Position numbers and translations under genes: made by a program
Part shown: piece by piece, positions 9,440 through 20,526 of the stretch
Layout: each line of letters opens with the position of its first letter
How positions within the stretch are numbered: position 1 is the first letter of the stretch
Notes under the pieces: model-generated
What the model was told of the DNA's origin: nothing
Seen by the model: the letters and a program-made list of their open reading frames with translations, nothing else
The model's database searches: none
Assembly: GCA_964035575.1 (NCBI GenBank)
Contig: OZ037852.1
Location: 1,550,001-1,614,000 of the forward strand
DNA from: Rhynchopus sp. YZ270_cl-10
Lineage: Eukaryota; Euglenozoa; Diplonemea; Diplonemida; Diplonemidae
DNA length: 64,000 nucleotides
Direction of reading: 5' to 3'

Positions 9440-11686
9440 ATGAGTCACTCCCACCCATCCTCCCCTATGACGCCTTCGTCGCCTAAGTCGCCTATAGCAG
9501 AGATGGCGCGACAACGTTCAGTCGAGACACGCGACCGTGCGATCATTGGGGACCGCATCTGCGATGTGTTCTCGGAGTTCGCTGTGTTCGACGGGCGGAC
9601 GCACTACCTCCCTCGGCACCAGTTGATGCTTGCGCTGCAGGCGTTGGGGTTGAGCCCCTCGCAGACGGCGCTAGAGAACACCGCACCCCCGAAGCGACAG
9701 CGTGTCGACCTCGTTGCCTTCGCGCATTGCTACACAACGTTGCGGCCCACAGCGTCACCGCGCAGGAGAGACGTCATTCGTGCCTTCCAGATGTACGACG
9801 TGCAGCGCAACGGATGGCTTGCACAGGAAGACTTCGTCAAGGTCGTGGGGCACAGTGCACGTGGTGTGGACGCGCATGAGATGTTGCGGCACGCAGACCC
9901 GTCCAGCACAGGGCGTGCGGACTATGTGCGCTACGCTGACTTCGTGTGTCCAGAAGACATGCCCGACGCAAAGGCCCTCAGCTACCCAGACTCGCCAAAG
10001 GGAAGAGGGGGCAACACCCTGGGAGAGCTCCCCAAGTCAGCGCACATAGCAGCGAGGGAGCGTGGGGTGCGCAAAATCATGGAGCAGGTATATTCCTTCA
10101 ATTTTTACAGCATCGCCATTTGTATTCTTTTTGGTGTCGTTTTTTTTTTTTTTACCAACTTTCCTTCAAGTCGATGTTGAACGCTCTGCGTTTCTAGAGA
10201 TTTGCTTTTCTTAATATTCCTCTTCCAGCTTCTCGCCGACGCTACGACTATGGCTAAGACACGCGAATCTGAGGTTATGAAGGTGAACACATGGACCCGC
10301 ACTGTGGAAGGGGTATGCCAACACACGCCCACATGACACCCCACCCTCCTTCTCCCACTCTTGTCACACACCGCCCACACAGATTATCATGGAAGCGAAC
10401 AGTGCCGAGCAGCCTGAGGGTGTGGAGGGCCAGAAGGCGCAGGCAGTGCGGTGGAAGGCGATGCTCGCGCAGTGTGCGTCTGAGGAGTGCACCCTGCGTG
10501 AGGGGTGGCTGTGCATGCGGCAGCAGGTCGATGCACAGTACTCTGCACTGCCGGGGCGTTATGCTGCGAACACATTTGACCCTGTGCGGCAGGAGCTCGA
10601 GATCCTGCAGAACTGCAGGCACCGCATCCAACTCGACAGCTGGGCACCCATCACAGAGTCAGGCGCAGCTAAGCTTGAGTTCCGCCGGGCCTGCGCAGGT
10701 GACCCTCGAGGACCCTACCGAGGGACAAAGCCCGCTCAACCTCGTGAGGTATGAACAGTTTTGATGGGCACAAAAAAGAGATGCATTCGTCTTTCATATT
10801 GTTCCCCTGTTCCTAAAATGTGTCATGTGGCTTAAAATTTTATGAGTTGAGTCTCGAAACAATGCGAAAATAAATGTAAGAACACAGCATGGTGGCTGTT
10901 ACCGGATTTTCGTAACAAAGTGATAACTAATAGGCTTTTTTGAAGGGCCACCAAACATATCAAAACATATCCATCGCACAGGGTGCCGACCCCGTCGCCT
11001 TCAAGATCGGGAGCTATGTGCACCACGGCACGTCGGACAGCTTTGGGAGCAGCCCGCTGTGCCTGCTCCCACCGGACATGCTACAGCAGCACAGCGAGTC
11101 TGCAGCAGCAAAGATGCTGACAGTGACGTGCGAGCTGGACGTATGCCGACCTCTCACCCTCAACACCCCCCCTCTTTACAACACCCCCCATTTCCTTTTG
11201 GTTTTCTCTTACCTCACCCACCCCCTAACGCCCCCCTTCTTTGCACCACCTTTCTTTCAGGATTTGGAATGCAACCTTGATGACGACTCCGTTCTCGCAT
11301 GCGCATACCGAGCTGCCTTTCATGACGGTGTGCACGGGTTGTCTCTCGCTCTCCACGAGCTCACCGGCTGGGCAGATGATGTAGATGAAGCACGTCTGCG
11401 TGCATGCCACAGACGCGGGCTGTGGTACTATCATGAGAGCTGTTCCGACGGGAAGTTTGCGGATGAGGAGCCGACCCTGGGCGCACCGAGGTTTATTCTG
11501 TCAGTGTGGGAGGAGTACACAAATGCATGCGAAGAGGCACGTAAGTGCATCAGTACAGTAGAAGAAAAGCTGGAAAGAATAAAAGAACTCAGCTCCGAGT
11601 TCATTGAGCTAGAAGATGACGAGCGGACCGCAAGAATGCAAATAGAGTTCCATTGGCGCGAGGCGTGCGACGATATGTTTGATTAG
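9440..11686 (+). CDS. Five-exon protein with degenerate EF-hand (calmodulin-like) N-terminus
   Basis: Exons are 9440-10087, 10229-10312, 10383-10748, 10982-11140 and 11261-11686, all phase 0, giving 560 aa. Donors are GTATATT, GTATGCC, GTATGAA and GTATGCC; acceptors are CCAG, ACAG, ACAG and TCAG. Residues about 35-175 have the spacing of paired EF-hands (VIRAFQMYDVQRNGWLAQEDF; MLRHADPSSTGRADYVRYADF), but the calcium loops are incomplete, so calcium binding is doubtful. The rest is helical, with a C-terminal coiled coil (ARKCISTVEEKLERIKEL). I recognise no named family. The start MSHSHPSSPMTP was chosen because the upstream in-frame ATG lies in the C-rich leader, before the probable acceptor at 9431-9432. 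Confidence 0.75.
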
Positions 11687-12050
11687 GGATCTGGTGTGCA
11701 GTCTTTCCTTTAGAGTAGTGAGGTGATGTTCGGGCAGTGCAGTGCACTATACGTCACTGCAGTATATTGCCGTGCTTTAGATTATTTTCGTTTTTTTTTT
11801 TAAAATAGACAGCCAAAGTCTATTTTGCATGACAGATGACCCGCAAACAACACTAAGTCAAAGAGATATAAAACAATAAACACAAAAACGAAGAAAAAAA
11901 CAAAAAACAATAAACCAGCTTTCAAAGGGGACAAGGAAGAAGCGATTCTTCCGAAAAGCCCCTCGTGGGTGCCACTTATACCCAAAAGAATGAAAAGAAT
12001 CTCGCGAACGGTACCCCGGAAAATGGTACCACCCCCTCTTTTTTTTTTTT

Positions 12051-12090
12051 GGGTCAGTCGGAGGTGCCTGCATCAACTACTGTTTTTATT
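12051..12090 (+). repeat. B-family repeat, copy 1 (5'-truncated)
   Basis: GGGTCAGTCGGAGGTGCCTG and then CATCAACTACTGTTTTTATT match the 3' half of the B-family consensus seen at 12960, 52378 and 59893. Confidence 0.7.
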
Positions 12091-12959
12091 TTTGGTCAAC
12101 GAGAGCTCTCGCGATGCGTACCCCTCCTAACACCCCCTCCCCCAATGGTGTGTGCTCCACCCTTTGTTTGGCACTATAGATATGTGTCTGTGCGTTTGTG
12201 TTGCATTTCTTTTCTCACGTTTTTTTTTACTTTTGTTTTTTTGGTATTCAAGTTTATGATGGAAAACGAGTCAAAAGGGTTCACCACCCACTGTGCGAAT
12301 GTACTGTTTTCCAGTGTCCCGGCATATGGCAGCTTTAGAACAACAAACGCTGTCATTGATGTGTGGTAGATGGGTGTACAAAGTGTGTCGACACACGAAA
12401 TGTGTACTGTCTGAATCTGTTGTGAGGTCCTTGTGTATGGGAACAGCCTCTTGGCTACCCTGACATGACGTACCTTTTTAAACCTTTTCTGCGTGCACAG
12501 AAAATAATGCCAACAAGCATCTCCTAGCTAACTAGCTCTCACGTTTCCCCTCCCGTCAGTTTCTTTTTGTGCTGGCACTTTCCTCTTGTCTTTCTGGTGC
12601 AACGATAGTTAATTATGAGTTGCAAATGTCTAACTCTTCACTTTTATTAGTGAAACAAGTTTCCACACCAATACGAAGTAAATCAAAATACAAACAACAA
12701 AAACAAAACCAAGCATCCGGTCTTATCACATGTCAACTGTCGATACAACAAAGAAAGAACCCCAATCTTTGCATGACTCTGACTTTACCAAAGCGCCTAG
12801 TAGTACGAATTATAACGAAAAAAAAAAGAGATCATTTTTTTTTTATGTTCACATTCACGACGTTTGCCTCCTCCCACCACCAGCATCACAGCACTGTCAG
12901 CTTTTTGTTTTGTTGTGGCTGCGGGGTTTGTGCTTTCATTTATTATTATTTCTACTTTT

Positions 12960-13022
12960 CCGGGGCTGGCGTCGTGCGTGGGTCAGTCGGAGGTGCCTGC
13001 ATCAATAACTTCACTTTTGTTC
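12960..13022 (+). repeat. B-family repeat, copy 2, abutting a start codon
   Basis: It runs GGGGCTGGCGTCGTGCGTGG, then GTCAGTCGGAGGTGCCTGC and ATCAATAACTTCACTTTTG. GGC(g)TC and GAgGTGCC can pair. It ends 11 nt before the ATG at 13033, so in a mature mRNA it would probably sit in the 5'UTR unless it is spliced off. Confidence 0.75.
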
Positions 13023-13032
13023 TTGCCACACA

Positions 13033-15726
13033 ATGTCAAACAACGGTGTGCTCCTCCTTGCCGATGCAGATGCGTTCCCTGAGGAGCTTGAGACAGAGCA
13101 CCTCGTGCTCATCATCGTGCCTCTTATGCTCGTCTTTGCGTCGTGGCTTGTGACTGGTGTGTTCGCCTTTCGAAGTAAGCTGCGCATGCCCTACCTCCTG
13201 ATGCAGGTGGTGTGCACAGCACTGCTGCTGGTGGGCATCATATCGTGGGTGGTGACATACCTGCAGGCACGTGACGTGATTGAGGAGAACCAAGTGAAGC
13301 TGCTGAGGTCGACTGCAAGCACAATGGTGTACGCACTTCGTGAGGAGCTTGAGGCTGGTGTCTACATTGTGGAGTGGTTGCAGCGGGCGTCTGAGGACGG
13401 GAACTTCAACTTCACAGGGGATTGGCCTAGCCCTGAGCTGGCAATTGCACAGCAGCTCTACACAGTTGGGACGAGTGCGTCGTCGATTCTGTCAATCTAC
13501 TACGGAACAGAGCGTGGGACAGCGCACGGTGTGGACGTGATGGACTCGCTTGACCTGGGGAACCACTTCATCACACCGCAGCCGGGCGACCACCTGCCCC
13601 CGTGGATCACATGCCTTCCTGCCGACTACGACGACGACCTGCCTGTGGGTGGGAAGTGTGCGGACATTGCTGCGTCTGGTGGCTGCTCCGGTCCTGATGG
13701 CAACGACCCTGCACGTCTGTGCATGAAGGCGTGCATGAATGCAAGCTCGCCAGCAGAGGCGCAGGACTACTGCTATGGGTCTGATGCACAGCCCCGCTAC
13801 ATTGTTGTCACTGTCAAGAACAGAAAACCTGGCTCCAGCGACGAGACCTTCCTGCCTGCCGACGGACATCCAAAATACCCGTCGAGTGCAGGCACGTTTG
13901 ACCCGCGTGGGCGGCCGTGGTACAGCTCAAGCAAGGAGGCGTTCTGGTCTGAGCCCTACCTTCTTGTGCAGGACGGGCAGGGGACGGGGACAACAGTGTC
14001 GGCAGGTGTGACGACACGCGACGGTGTGTTTCTTGGAACAGTGGCCGTGGACTACACACTGGGGTCGTTTGGTGCGATGCTGTACCCACTGAAGCCAACG
14101 GAGAACTCTGTCTCGTTCCTGCTGAAGGGCAAGATTGTGATTGGGTCGACCTTCCTCGAAGCAGAGCTGGAGCAGGACACAGGCATCCCAAGAACACATG
14201 GTGTGTTTCTGGACACGACAAAGTTCCCAAACCGTGAGTCGCGGATGCTGAAGCTGACGACAAAGGTGGAGGAGCGCTTTGGGTCTGTTGAGCTGGCGAC
14301 ACAGGGCGGGAACACGCTGATGATGGTGAGCGGCGAGGTGCTGCTGTCTGTGCCTGTGCACATCAGGGGTGGGATGCACCTGCTTCTGGTGGTGTCCATC
14401 CCCATGACGGACGTGATGGGGAAGGCAAACGACGCGTCTGTGATGTCGCTTGTGCTTGCGATTGTCATCAGTGTGGCGTGCACAGGGGCGATGTTTGTCG
14501 TTGTGCTGCTGCTGCTGCACCCGTTGAAGAACCTCCAGAGCAACATGATGGAGGTTGCGAACATGCAGCTGGAGGGACACGTGCAAGGCAAGACACTCAG
14601 CAGGATATCCGAGATTGGTGTCATGGAGCTGGCCTTTCTGCGCATGGCACGCAACCTCATGGAGTACCGCCAGTACCTTCCGCAGAGTCTGCTTTGTCAG
14701 CACAATTCGGAAGAGGAGGGGGGGTCTGAGGCTTTCACGAAGGTATCATCAGATGACAACAAGACTGAGTCAGGATCAGCCAGCGGTTCGTCAGCCCTGT
14801 CAAGCAAGTCAAGTGCGATTCCTGTCAACAATGCGGTATTTGATGCCCACCTCTGCCACAGGCAGGTGAGCATTGTGCTGTTCAACATGAAGGACTTCCA
14901 CGGTTCAGCGTCCAGCATGCCAAAGCAATCCCTGCTCAAGATGCATACAAAGTTTGTGGAGCCGATGTTGCAGGTGCGCATGTACCGTGGCATTGTGAAC
15001 TTCTTCTCTGGGGACCACGTGATGCTGTCGTTCAACACTGTGCTGCGGTCGCGTGATCATTGCCACAAGGCACTTGCGTTTTCCTATGATGTCATCACAG
15101 TGCTGAACAAGCCTGCAGTGGGCAAGCCCGCGATGACGGCGAATGCTGCTGTGGTGAGCGGAGGCGCTGTGCAAGGCAACATCGGCTGCACGGGGATGAA
15201 GAACTACTGCGTGATCGGCCCGACGTTGGTGTCTGCCCTGGTGCTAGAGCGGTGGGGCGCTGCACAGGGGTACTCTGTTCTTTGCGACGCTGCTATAGCT
15301 TCGTTCGAGAGCAACGTTATTGACTACGAGCAGCGTCTGCTGTGCAGGGCTTACCTGACGAAGCGGCGGTCTACGTACGTTTTCGTTGTGGAAGGGATGA
15401 AGTCTGCGAACGAGGGCGAGTGGATGTACAACATGGAAGTGCAGAGCAAGTACCAGGCGTACAACGAGGCGTTGACAGTACTGCACCATGCGGACTACAG
15501 CAAAGCCGCAACTGCGCTTGAAAAGGCGAAGCAAGTGAAGCACGACGACAAGAACTTTTCTGAGCTGCTCACAGACCTGGAGGCTCTGATAAAAGACTGT
15601 GAAGCCAAGCCAGCTATACCAAAGACAGTACGTCCCCTGCCCCTCCCGTTGCTGCACAGCAACGACATCACCAACTCGGAGGGTGAACTCTCCATGAACG
15701 AGTATGACCGAGTGATGCCGATCTGA
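13033..15726 (+). CDS. Cache-domain transmembrane receptor with degenerate class III nucleotidyl cyclase domain
   Basis: 897 residues in a single exon. Two hydrophobic helices (about 24-46 and 56-80) are followed by an external dCache-like region (about 80-465) with a Cys-rich insert (about 195-250) and the Cache motif FDPRGRPWY near 290, then a third membrane helix (about 472-498), a HAMP-like linker, and a cyclase homology domain (about 610-745). In that domain GDHVMLSFN (near 657) keeps the second metal Asp, and GNIGCTGMKNYCVIG is typical. However, the first metal Asp in the 'FADI' position reads FNMK, and the usual N..R transition-state pair is absent (PTLVSALVLERW). The residues after 790 are helical, TPR-like. 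It is probably a ligand-sensing receptor whose cyclase domain is regulatory or inactive. Trypanosomatid and bodonid cyclase receptors are the nearest functional analogues (inference). Confidence 0.85.
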   Translation: MSNNGVLLLADADAFPEELETEHLVLIIVPLMLVFASWLVTGVFAFRSKLRMPYLLMQVVCTALLLVGIISWVVTYLQARDVIEENQVKLLRSTASTMVYALREELEAGVYIVEWLQRASEDGNFNFTGDWPSPELAIAQQLYTVGTSASSILSIYYGTERGTAHGVDVMDSLDLGNHFITPQPGDHLPPWITCLPADYDDDLPVGGKCADIAASGGCSGPDGNDPARLCMKACMNASSPAEAQDYCYGSDAQPRYIVVTVKNRKPGSSDETFLPADGHPKYPSSAGTFDPRGRPWYSSSKEAFWSEPYLLVQDGQGTGTTVSAGVTTRDGVFLGTVAVDYTLGSFGAMLYPLKPTENSVSFLLKGKIVIGSTFLEAELEQDTGIPRTHGVFLDTTKFPNRESRMLKLTTKVEERFGSVELATQGGNTLMMVSGEVLLSVPVHIRGGMHLLLVVSIPMTDVMGKANDASVMSLVLAIVISVACTGAMFVVVLLLLHPLKNLQSNMMEVANMQLEGHVQGKTLSRISEIGVMELAFLRMARNLMEYRQYLPQSLLCQHNSEEEGGSEAFTKVSSDDNKTESGSASGSSALSSKSSAIPVNNAVFDAHLCHRQVSIVLFNMKDFHGSASSMPKQSLLKMHTKFVEPMLQVRMYRGIVNFFSGDHVMLSFNTVLRSRDHCHKALAFSYDVITVLNKPAVGKPAMTANAAVVSGGAVQGNIGCTGMKNYCVIGPTLVSALVLERWGAAQGYSVLCDAAIASFESNVIDYEQRLLCRAYLTKRRSTYVFVVEGMKSANEGEWMYNMEVQSKYQAYNEALTVLHHADYSKAATALEKAKQVKHDDKNFSELLTDLEALIKDCEAKPAIPKTVRPLPLPLLHSNDITNSEGELSMNEYDRVMPI

Positions 15727-16190
15727 GAAAACCGAAGGGAAAAAGAAAACAATAACCTGGCAACACCTTCAATTTGTGTTTTACAACCTTGTTGTGGGTG
15801 TGGTACGATGTAAACTGTACCTAGGTTTCCAGGTTTTAGTTAGTCCGGCGAGACATTCGCACTTACAACTTCTTTCTTTTTTTTGATTTTGCATTGTTGT
15901 TATAGTAATAAAGGAATGAACAGCAGAAGACACTTGCACAGTGCGTTTCATGATGCAACCAGCTTCGCCTTCGGGTGAAACGCAGTAGTCGATAGGGCAA
16001 AACCCAACTTCATTCATCTCTTTTACGTATCTTTACAGAAATCCCGAGCAACAAAGTTATGTACCACAAAAAAAGACTCCCTCCTCTCTCTTCGTTTTCT
16101 ACGTATAACGTCCCTCCCCCCTTCCCCCTTTACACTTCATAGAGCCTCCCTTCCCCCACTTCCCCCTCCTTCTCCCTTCTTTCTCTTTCG
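15727..16190. other. Gap; leader of CAP-G gene
   Basis: AT-rich 3' flank is followed by a strongly pyrimidine-rich leader from about 16075 to the ATG at 16191. An AG at 16141-16142 (CTTCATAG) could be an acceptor. No gene is seen. Confidence 0.45.
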
Positions 16191-19100
16191 ATGGGACCAA
16201 AGAAGAAGGCTGCGGGGAAGAAGGAGCGGGGGGGTGGTACGGTGCGGGCGCCGAAGAAGAAGGGGTGCTGCCAGGCGGTGGTGAGTCAGATCTTCGCTGA
16301 TTCGCAGAGAAGCAAGGCGACGCACAACAGACTGGCTGCACAGCTAGATGCGTTGAAAGGGGGCACTGGGTTTGTGGGATTTGTCACTACAGCACTGCAG
16401 TATGCACTAATCTCGCCTATTATTGCCGCGGTGGATCGGGTTTTTAGTTTGATCGGAACGCTATTGAAAACCCAAAAGGAACACACTATTGCAGCGAAAC
16501 TCCTGCAATTTGCTATCCCCCATCTCAAGGCCGAGGATAAAAACGTTCGGCGGAATGCATGCGAACTGATTCGTGTGGTAATGCAACACTACGAGCCTGG
16601 TGAAGAGGATACAGTATTGGACAATGTGGTGGAAGGGCTGCACGATGCGTTGGATGACAAGGTGCTTTCCGTTAGGGCAAAGGCGATTGAGGCGATGCAC
16701 CGTGTGCAGGACCCTTCCTGGGGGGCGCGGTGCGACGTCTCGCAGCACCTTCTGCAGATGCTCTGCCAGGATGCGGCAGTGGAGCGGCTGGAGGTCCTCA
16801 AACGGCTGGAACAGCAGGAAATTGTCCCACAGCTTCTCTGCTGTGCGATCGACTCAACCATCACAGTACGCCGGGCAGCATATAAAAGGCTAGCACAGCT
16901 GTCGCCACAATGCTTTTCCTTGGGGCAGCGTGGTGCGCTTCTGCAACGTGGCCTGACAGAGCGTGCCCCAGACATACGCGCTATGACACGAAGCATCCTA
17001 AAAAACTGGCTGACTTTCTACAAAGACTCCCCTCCGCTGGTGCTCCGTGCGCTCGATGAGACGAACGAAACATTGTGCAAATTGGTCGCCGAGGCGCTGT
17101 TTGAGGTGCGCTATCGGAAACCCGACGGCATCTCCGGAGGGCAGGCCCTCGAGATGTGGGACAGAGCGGAATCAGAGTCGTTGGTGTCGGACGACCCATC
17201 CCCAGAGTCACTTCTGATGCTGCGCGTTGTGATCGAACGCCTCAGTGAGGAGGGGTCCGACCGACGTGACATATACCTCCCTGAGATGAACGTTGCGTCG
17301 AGCCTGCTCACACTCCTCATGGAAACGCTGGACAACGCACTCCGCGCTTCGGTGCAATCCAGCGACGAACTGCGCCGTCTCCTTTCAGTGATGAACCACC
17401 TTCTGCAAATCTGCCTCCTCTACGAACCCGATCTGCACACCGAAGAGCAGCGTGGTCAAATGCTTCAAGCTGTCTTCCAGCTCGCCCCGGTCCTAATAGT
17501 GGACAACCCGACTTCTTTGGTGAGCCCTTCCGTTCAGGTTTTGAAGCATTTCTGGAGAGGGAGGGACGAAGATCTGCGACGCTGCATGGTGTTGATCTTG
17601 AGCACCTTGTATGAAACCATGACAACATCTGCAAGAACTGCGGACGATGAAATGACAACAACGGCAGTCGACTTTGATGCAGAACGACAGAGCAGGCTTG
17701 ATGCGGAAAAGCAGGAACGCATTGCGACACTCAAGGAGGAGGCGCGCGCACAGGAGGACGCTGTCCTCAAGAGCAAACGCAGACGCGACTCAGCAGAAAC
17801 GATACGCGACCACCAGCTCGTTCTCGACAAACTCAACAACAGTATACAAGACCTCTTCCTCGAGGCCACGTACGACAGTGCAGTGTGGATCCGCATGCTG
17901 GAGTACATCCACCACGCACTCTCCGGACGCAGAGGCGAAGTGGTGTCCGCTGGGTTCCAAGATCTCATTGAAATCGCACGGCACTGTGCAATGGACCATT
18001 TCAACGGATTTGTCCGTGCCAAGGCGTTGTGCATCCTGACAGTCGCCGCAGTGCAGAACAAAGACGCGGCGTCGACTTACAAAACAGTCTTCATGAAGTC
18101 TCTCCGCATGGACACCTACCCCACCCCAGACCTCGCGGTGAACGCAATGCAGTCTGCACTACACGGCATTGTCGACGTCTATCTTGAGCACGGTGCACGC
18201 GCCTTTCAGGTCAAGGCGCATACACCAATTCCAGTTGCCTTCTCAGACGCGCCTACGCAAGAAATCGTGACCGTGCCAGACGAGACACCGAAGAGCGTTG
18301 ATGACGGTGCGGTGCTCGATGTGTTGCTGTCCTTTGTGGCGCACGGTGAATGCAGTTTTGATGGTGAGGATGTGGGCTTTCCGATCCCCGAGGAGCTGGG
18401 GGTGGATAAAAGACGGCGTATCATGAAGGCCACTGCGGTGCAAGGGTTGGCCAAGCTTCTTGCGTGCAACCGACTGCCTGAGGGGCGCGAGAGTGACGCC
18501 ATCGTGCAGCTGCTTTTGTACAATGTGGACCCCTTGCAGCGGTCGTGTACAGAGAGTGATGGAACGGCGCATGCGCTGCAGACGTTGTCAGTTTTCTTTA
18601 CGACGTACAGCTTTTCGTCGCCGCAGAGACAGGCGATGGTGGCGGAGGCTGTGAAGCGTGCTGTGCGGTACATCTCACGTGACTGTTACGCATTGGAGAA
18701 GGATGACCACATTACGCCCATAGAGGCACAGAAAGTAGGCCGCAAGGAGCAAGTGTTGAATGCAACCGTGCTCTCGTTTTTTGCTCATTTGACCGACGCA
18801 ATGGAGCTGCGGAACATCAAATCTAATGCAGGTGCGAAGCTCTCCAAGGAAACGCGTGTGGCACGCAGTGAAGCCTCTCAGCATGAGGCGCTAGCACAGC
18901 ACATCCTGCTTGAGGCTTTGGTGGAGTTGGAGGAAGGGGATACGCAGCTGCCGAAGAAGTTTTTGAAGGTGTGAAAATACACTGATTTTTTCAACCCCCC
19001 CCCCCCCCCCCTCCAACACAAACACAATACAGCTGCTGACACAACTCAATCTGTACAACGCAGAGGCAGCGACCACGCTGTTCCTCGTCCCCCTCACCGA

Positions 19101-19666
19101 GGAGCTCATCCGGAAGAACAAAGAGCGTCAGCTGCAGCAGCTTCTTCAGGTATGCACAAACCTTCCCCCATGGTTGACCATTGGCCCTAAGGGTTAGATA
19201 CTCTCTTTTTAAATCTTTAAATCCACAGAAATGGAAGACGACCCTCAAATCGGTTGTCTCCAAGCACAAAGGCACCTCGGAGGGGGAGGTTGACATTCCT
19301 GAGCAGATTGCCTCGCATACTGTGGGGTGGAGTATTGATATGGAACGCATTCCTCAGAGTGCAGCTGTGGAGCAGAGTGCACGCAGGCCTGCCAAGCGGA
19401 AGCGTGGTGTGGAGTTGGACAGCGACGACGACGATGTGGACTTTGGACTCCGTGTGGAGTGGAATACACAGGGGTCGCAGGAGTCCGTTGAGGGCGCGCG
19501 TCCTGACGCCGCAACCGCCACCCCGCAAGCAAAACGCCGCAAGCCTTCCGTCAAAGTCCCCACCAAAAAGGCAGCCAGAAGCAACCTGATGGATGACGAT
19601 GAAGACGATTCCTCAGCAGAGTCGCACCTCTCCTTCGCCTTTGGTACGCCAGAGACCACACCTTGA
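16191..19666 (+). CDS. Condensin subunit 3 (CAP-G, HEAT-repeat)
   Basis: Exons are 16191-18968, 19033-19149 and 19229-19666, all phase 0, giving 1110 aa. After a Lys-rich start, HEAT repeats run through the first exon: RNACELIRVVM, DDKVLSVRAKAIEAMHRVQDPS, CAIDSTITVRRAAYKRLAQLS and RAPDIRAMTRSILKNWL match the CAP-G/Ycg1 series. Later come EIARHCAMDHFNGFVRAKAL and a C-terminal HEAT block. The product binds DNA and the kleisin in condensin for mitotic chromosome compaction. The last exon encodes a disordered tail with basic NLS-like clusters (PAKRKRG, AKRRKPS) and acidic runs. Intron 1 is only 64 nt, has donor GTGTGAAAA, and carries a run of 17 C as its pyrimidine tract. Confidence 0.88.
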
Positions 19667-19856
19667 GAGTGTCTTGTGGGGAAAAGGGTGGCGATCCTGA
19701 GATATTTTGGATTTTGCGTTGTTCTAAATGGAATTTAGGGTGAAAATAAAGACAGAAGATGCTATAAGGGAGGAGGGGGGAAGTTTCAAATGAGTAAGAG
19801 ATTCCCAAATAAAGTTCATTTTTTTTGTAAAATGGGGGCCAAAAAATATACACTTC

Positions 19857-19995
19857 GCAACGAGGCCGAACAAGCCTCGTTAAGGCCTGATACAGGAGTG
19901 GCTGAAGTGTGGTTTGTAAGGATTAGTACGCCTCAGCCACGCCTCAGATAGGTTTTGCAGACGTGCCTATTTTCAGGCGCAGTCGGCCTCGTTGC
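19857..19995. mobile_element. Short TIR element (139 bp MITE-like)
   Basis: GCAACGAGGCCGA at 19857-19869 is matched by TCGGCCTCGTTGC at 19983-19995, a perfect 13-bp inverted repeat. Inside the left end, AACGAGGC also pairs with GCCTCGTT seven bases on. No clear target duplication is visible. Confidence 0.6.
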
Positions 19996-20204
19996 ATTAT
20001 GGGAAAAAAGCGAAGAGTTTTGGGTTCTCATCTTGCCTAGTTTTCTTTGTGTTTTCTTTGTTTTTTTTATTTTGAGGGGGAAAGGGAGACCGTTCATCTT
20101 CTTACAGTCTTTGTTTGAAGGTAGTGTTTAGAAACATATTGTCTCGTACCTCAGATGCGAGAGGGGGAAAAGGGATAGCAGAAGAGGCACTGTGTTTTCA
20201 GTAT

Positions 20205-20242
20205 ACCGTCGAGGCGTTTGCACTTTTCCGACTTCCGTTTTT
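20205..20242 (+). repeat. B'-family repeat, copy 1
   Basis: GTCGAGGCGTTTGCACTTTT and CCGACTTCCGTTTTTT match the 3' part of the B' consensus (GAGGCGTTTGCACTATCAAC then TTCACTTTTTT). Confidence 0.55.
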
Positions 20243-20269
20243 TATGATGTAAACCACGAAATGGATGTA

Positions 20270-20364
20270 GGACTGCATGGTTGAGTGTCCACCCCGTACA
20301 GCCGGTCATTGTACCAAGGTACACTGTCACGAGAGGGCTTTCAATTTCAACTCTACTTTTATTT
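20270..20364 (+). repeat. A-family stem-loop repeat, copy 1
   Basis: Starts GGACTGCATGGTTG, has GTACCAAGGTAC in the middle, then a hairpin with the ACGAGAG loop (GTC-ACGAGAG-GGC), then TTTCAATTTCAACTCTACTTTT. It is nearly the same as the copy at 29729. Confidence 0.8.
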
Positions 20365-20420
20365 TAGTTTTAGTTCTCGTGATAAACGGCGCATGCATCT
20401 TACACCGTTATCTTCTACTT

Positions 20421-20482
20421 TTCATCGGGGCTGGCATCGTACAGTGGGTCCGTCAGAGGTGTGCCAATAAGTGTTCTCTTTT
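20421..20482 (+). repeat. B-family repeat, copy 3 (diverged)
   Basis: TTCATCGGGGCTGGCATCG, TACAGTGGGTCCGTCAGAGG and TGTGCCAATAAGTGTTCTCTTTT follow the B consensus with several changes. Confidence 0.7.
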
Positions 20483-20488
20483 AGAAAG

Positions 20489-20526
20489 GTGACTAAGCAC
20501 GAGAGGCTTCAGGTCATCTTATAAAC
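20489..20526 (+). repeat. C-family stem-loop, copy 2
   Basis: GGTGACTAAGCACGAGAGG and then CTTCAGGTCATCTTATAAACC. The loop and flanks match; the stem has one shift. It lies 7 nt after the B copy. Confidence 0.8.

Larger units (their letters stand above)
11687..13032. other. Gap upstream of the Cache/cyclase gene
   Basis: No coding exon is supported. It contains a truncated B-family repeat (12051-12090) preceded by two GGTACC sites, AT-rich sequence, and a full B-family repeat at 12960-13022 that abuts the next gene. Open frames here are low-complexity Phe/Lys runs. Confidence 0.5.

Noticed and set aside
12569-13153. 194-residue frame upstream of the cyclase gene
   Set aside because: Crosses a B-family repeat and T-runs, low complexity, and overlaps the clear start of the receptor gene in another frame.
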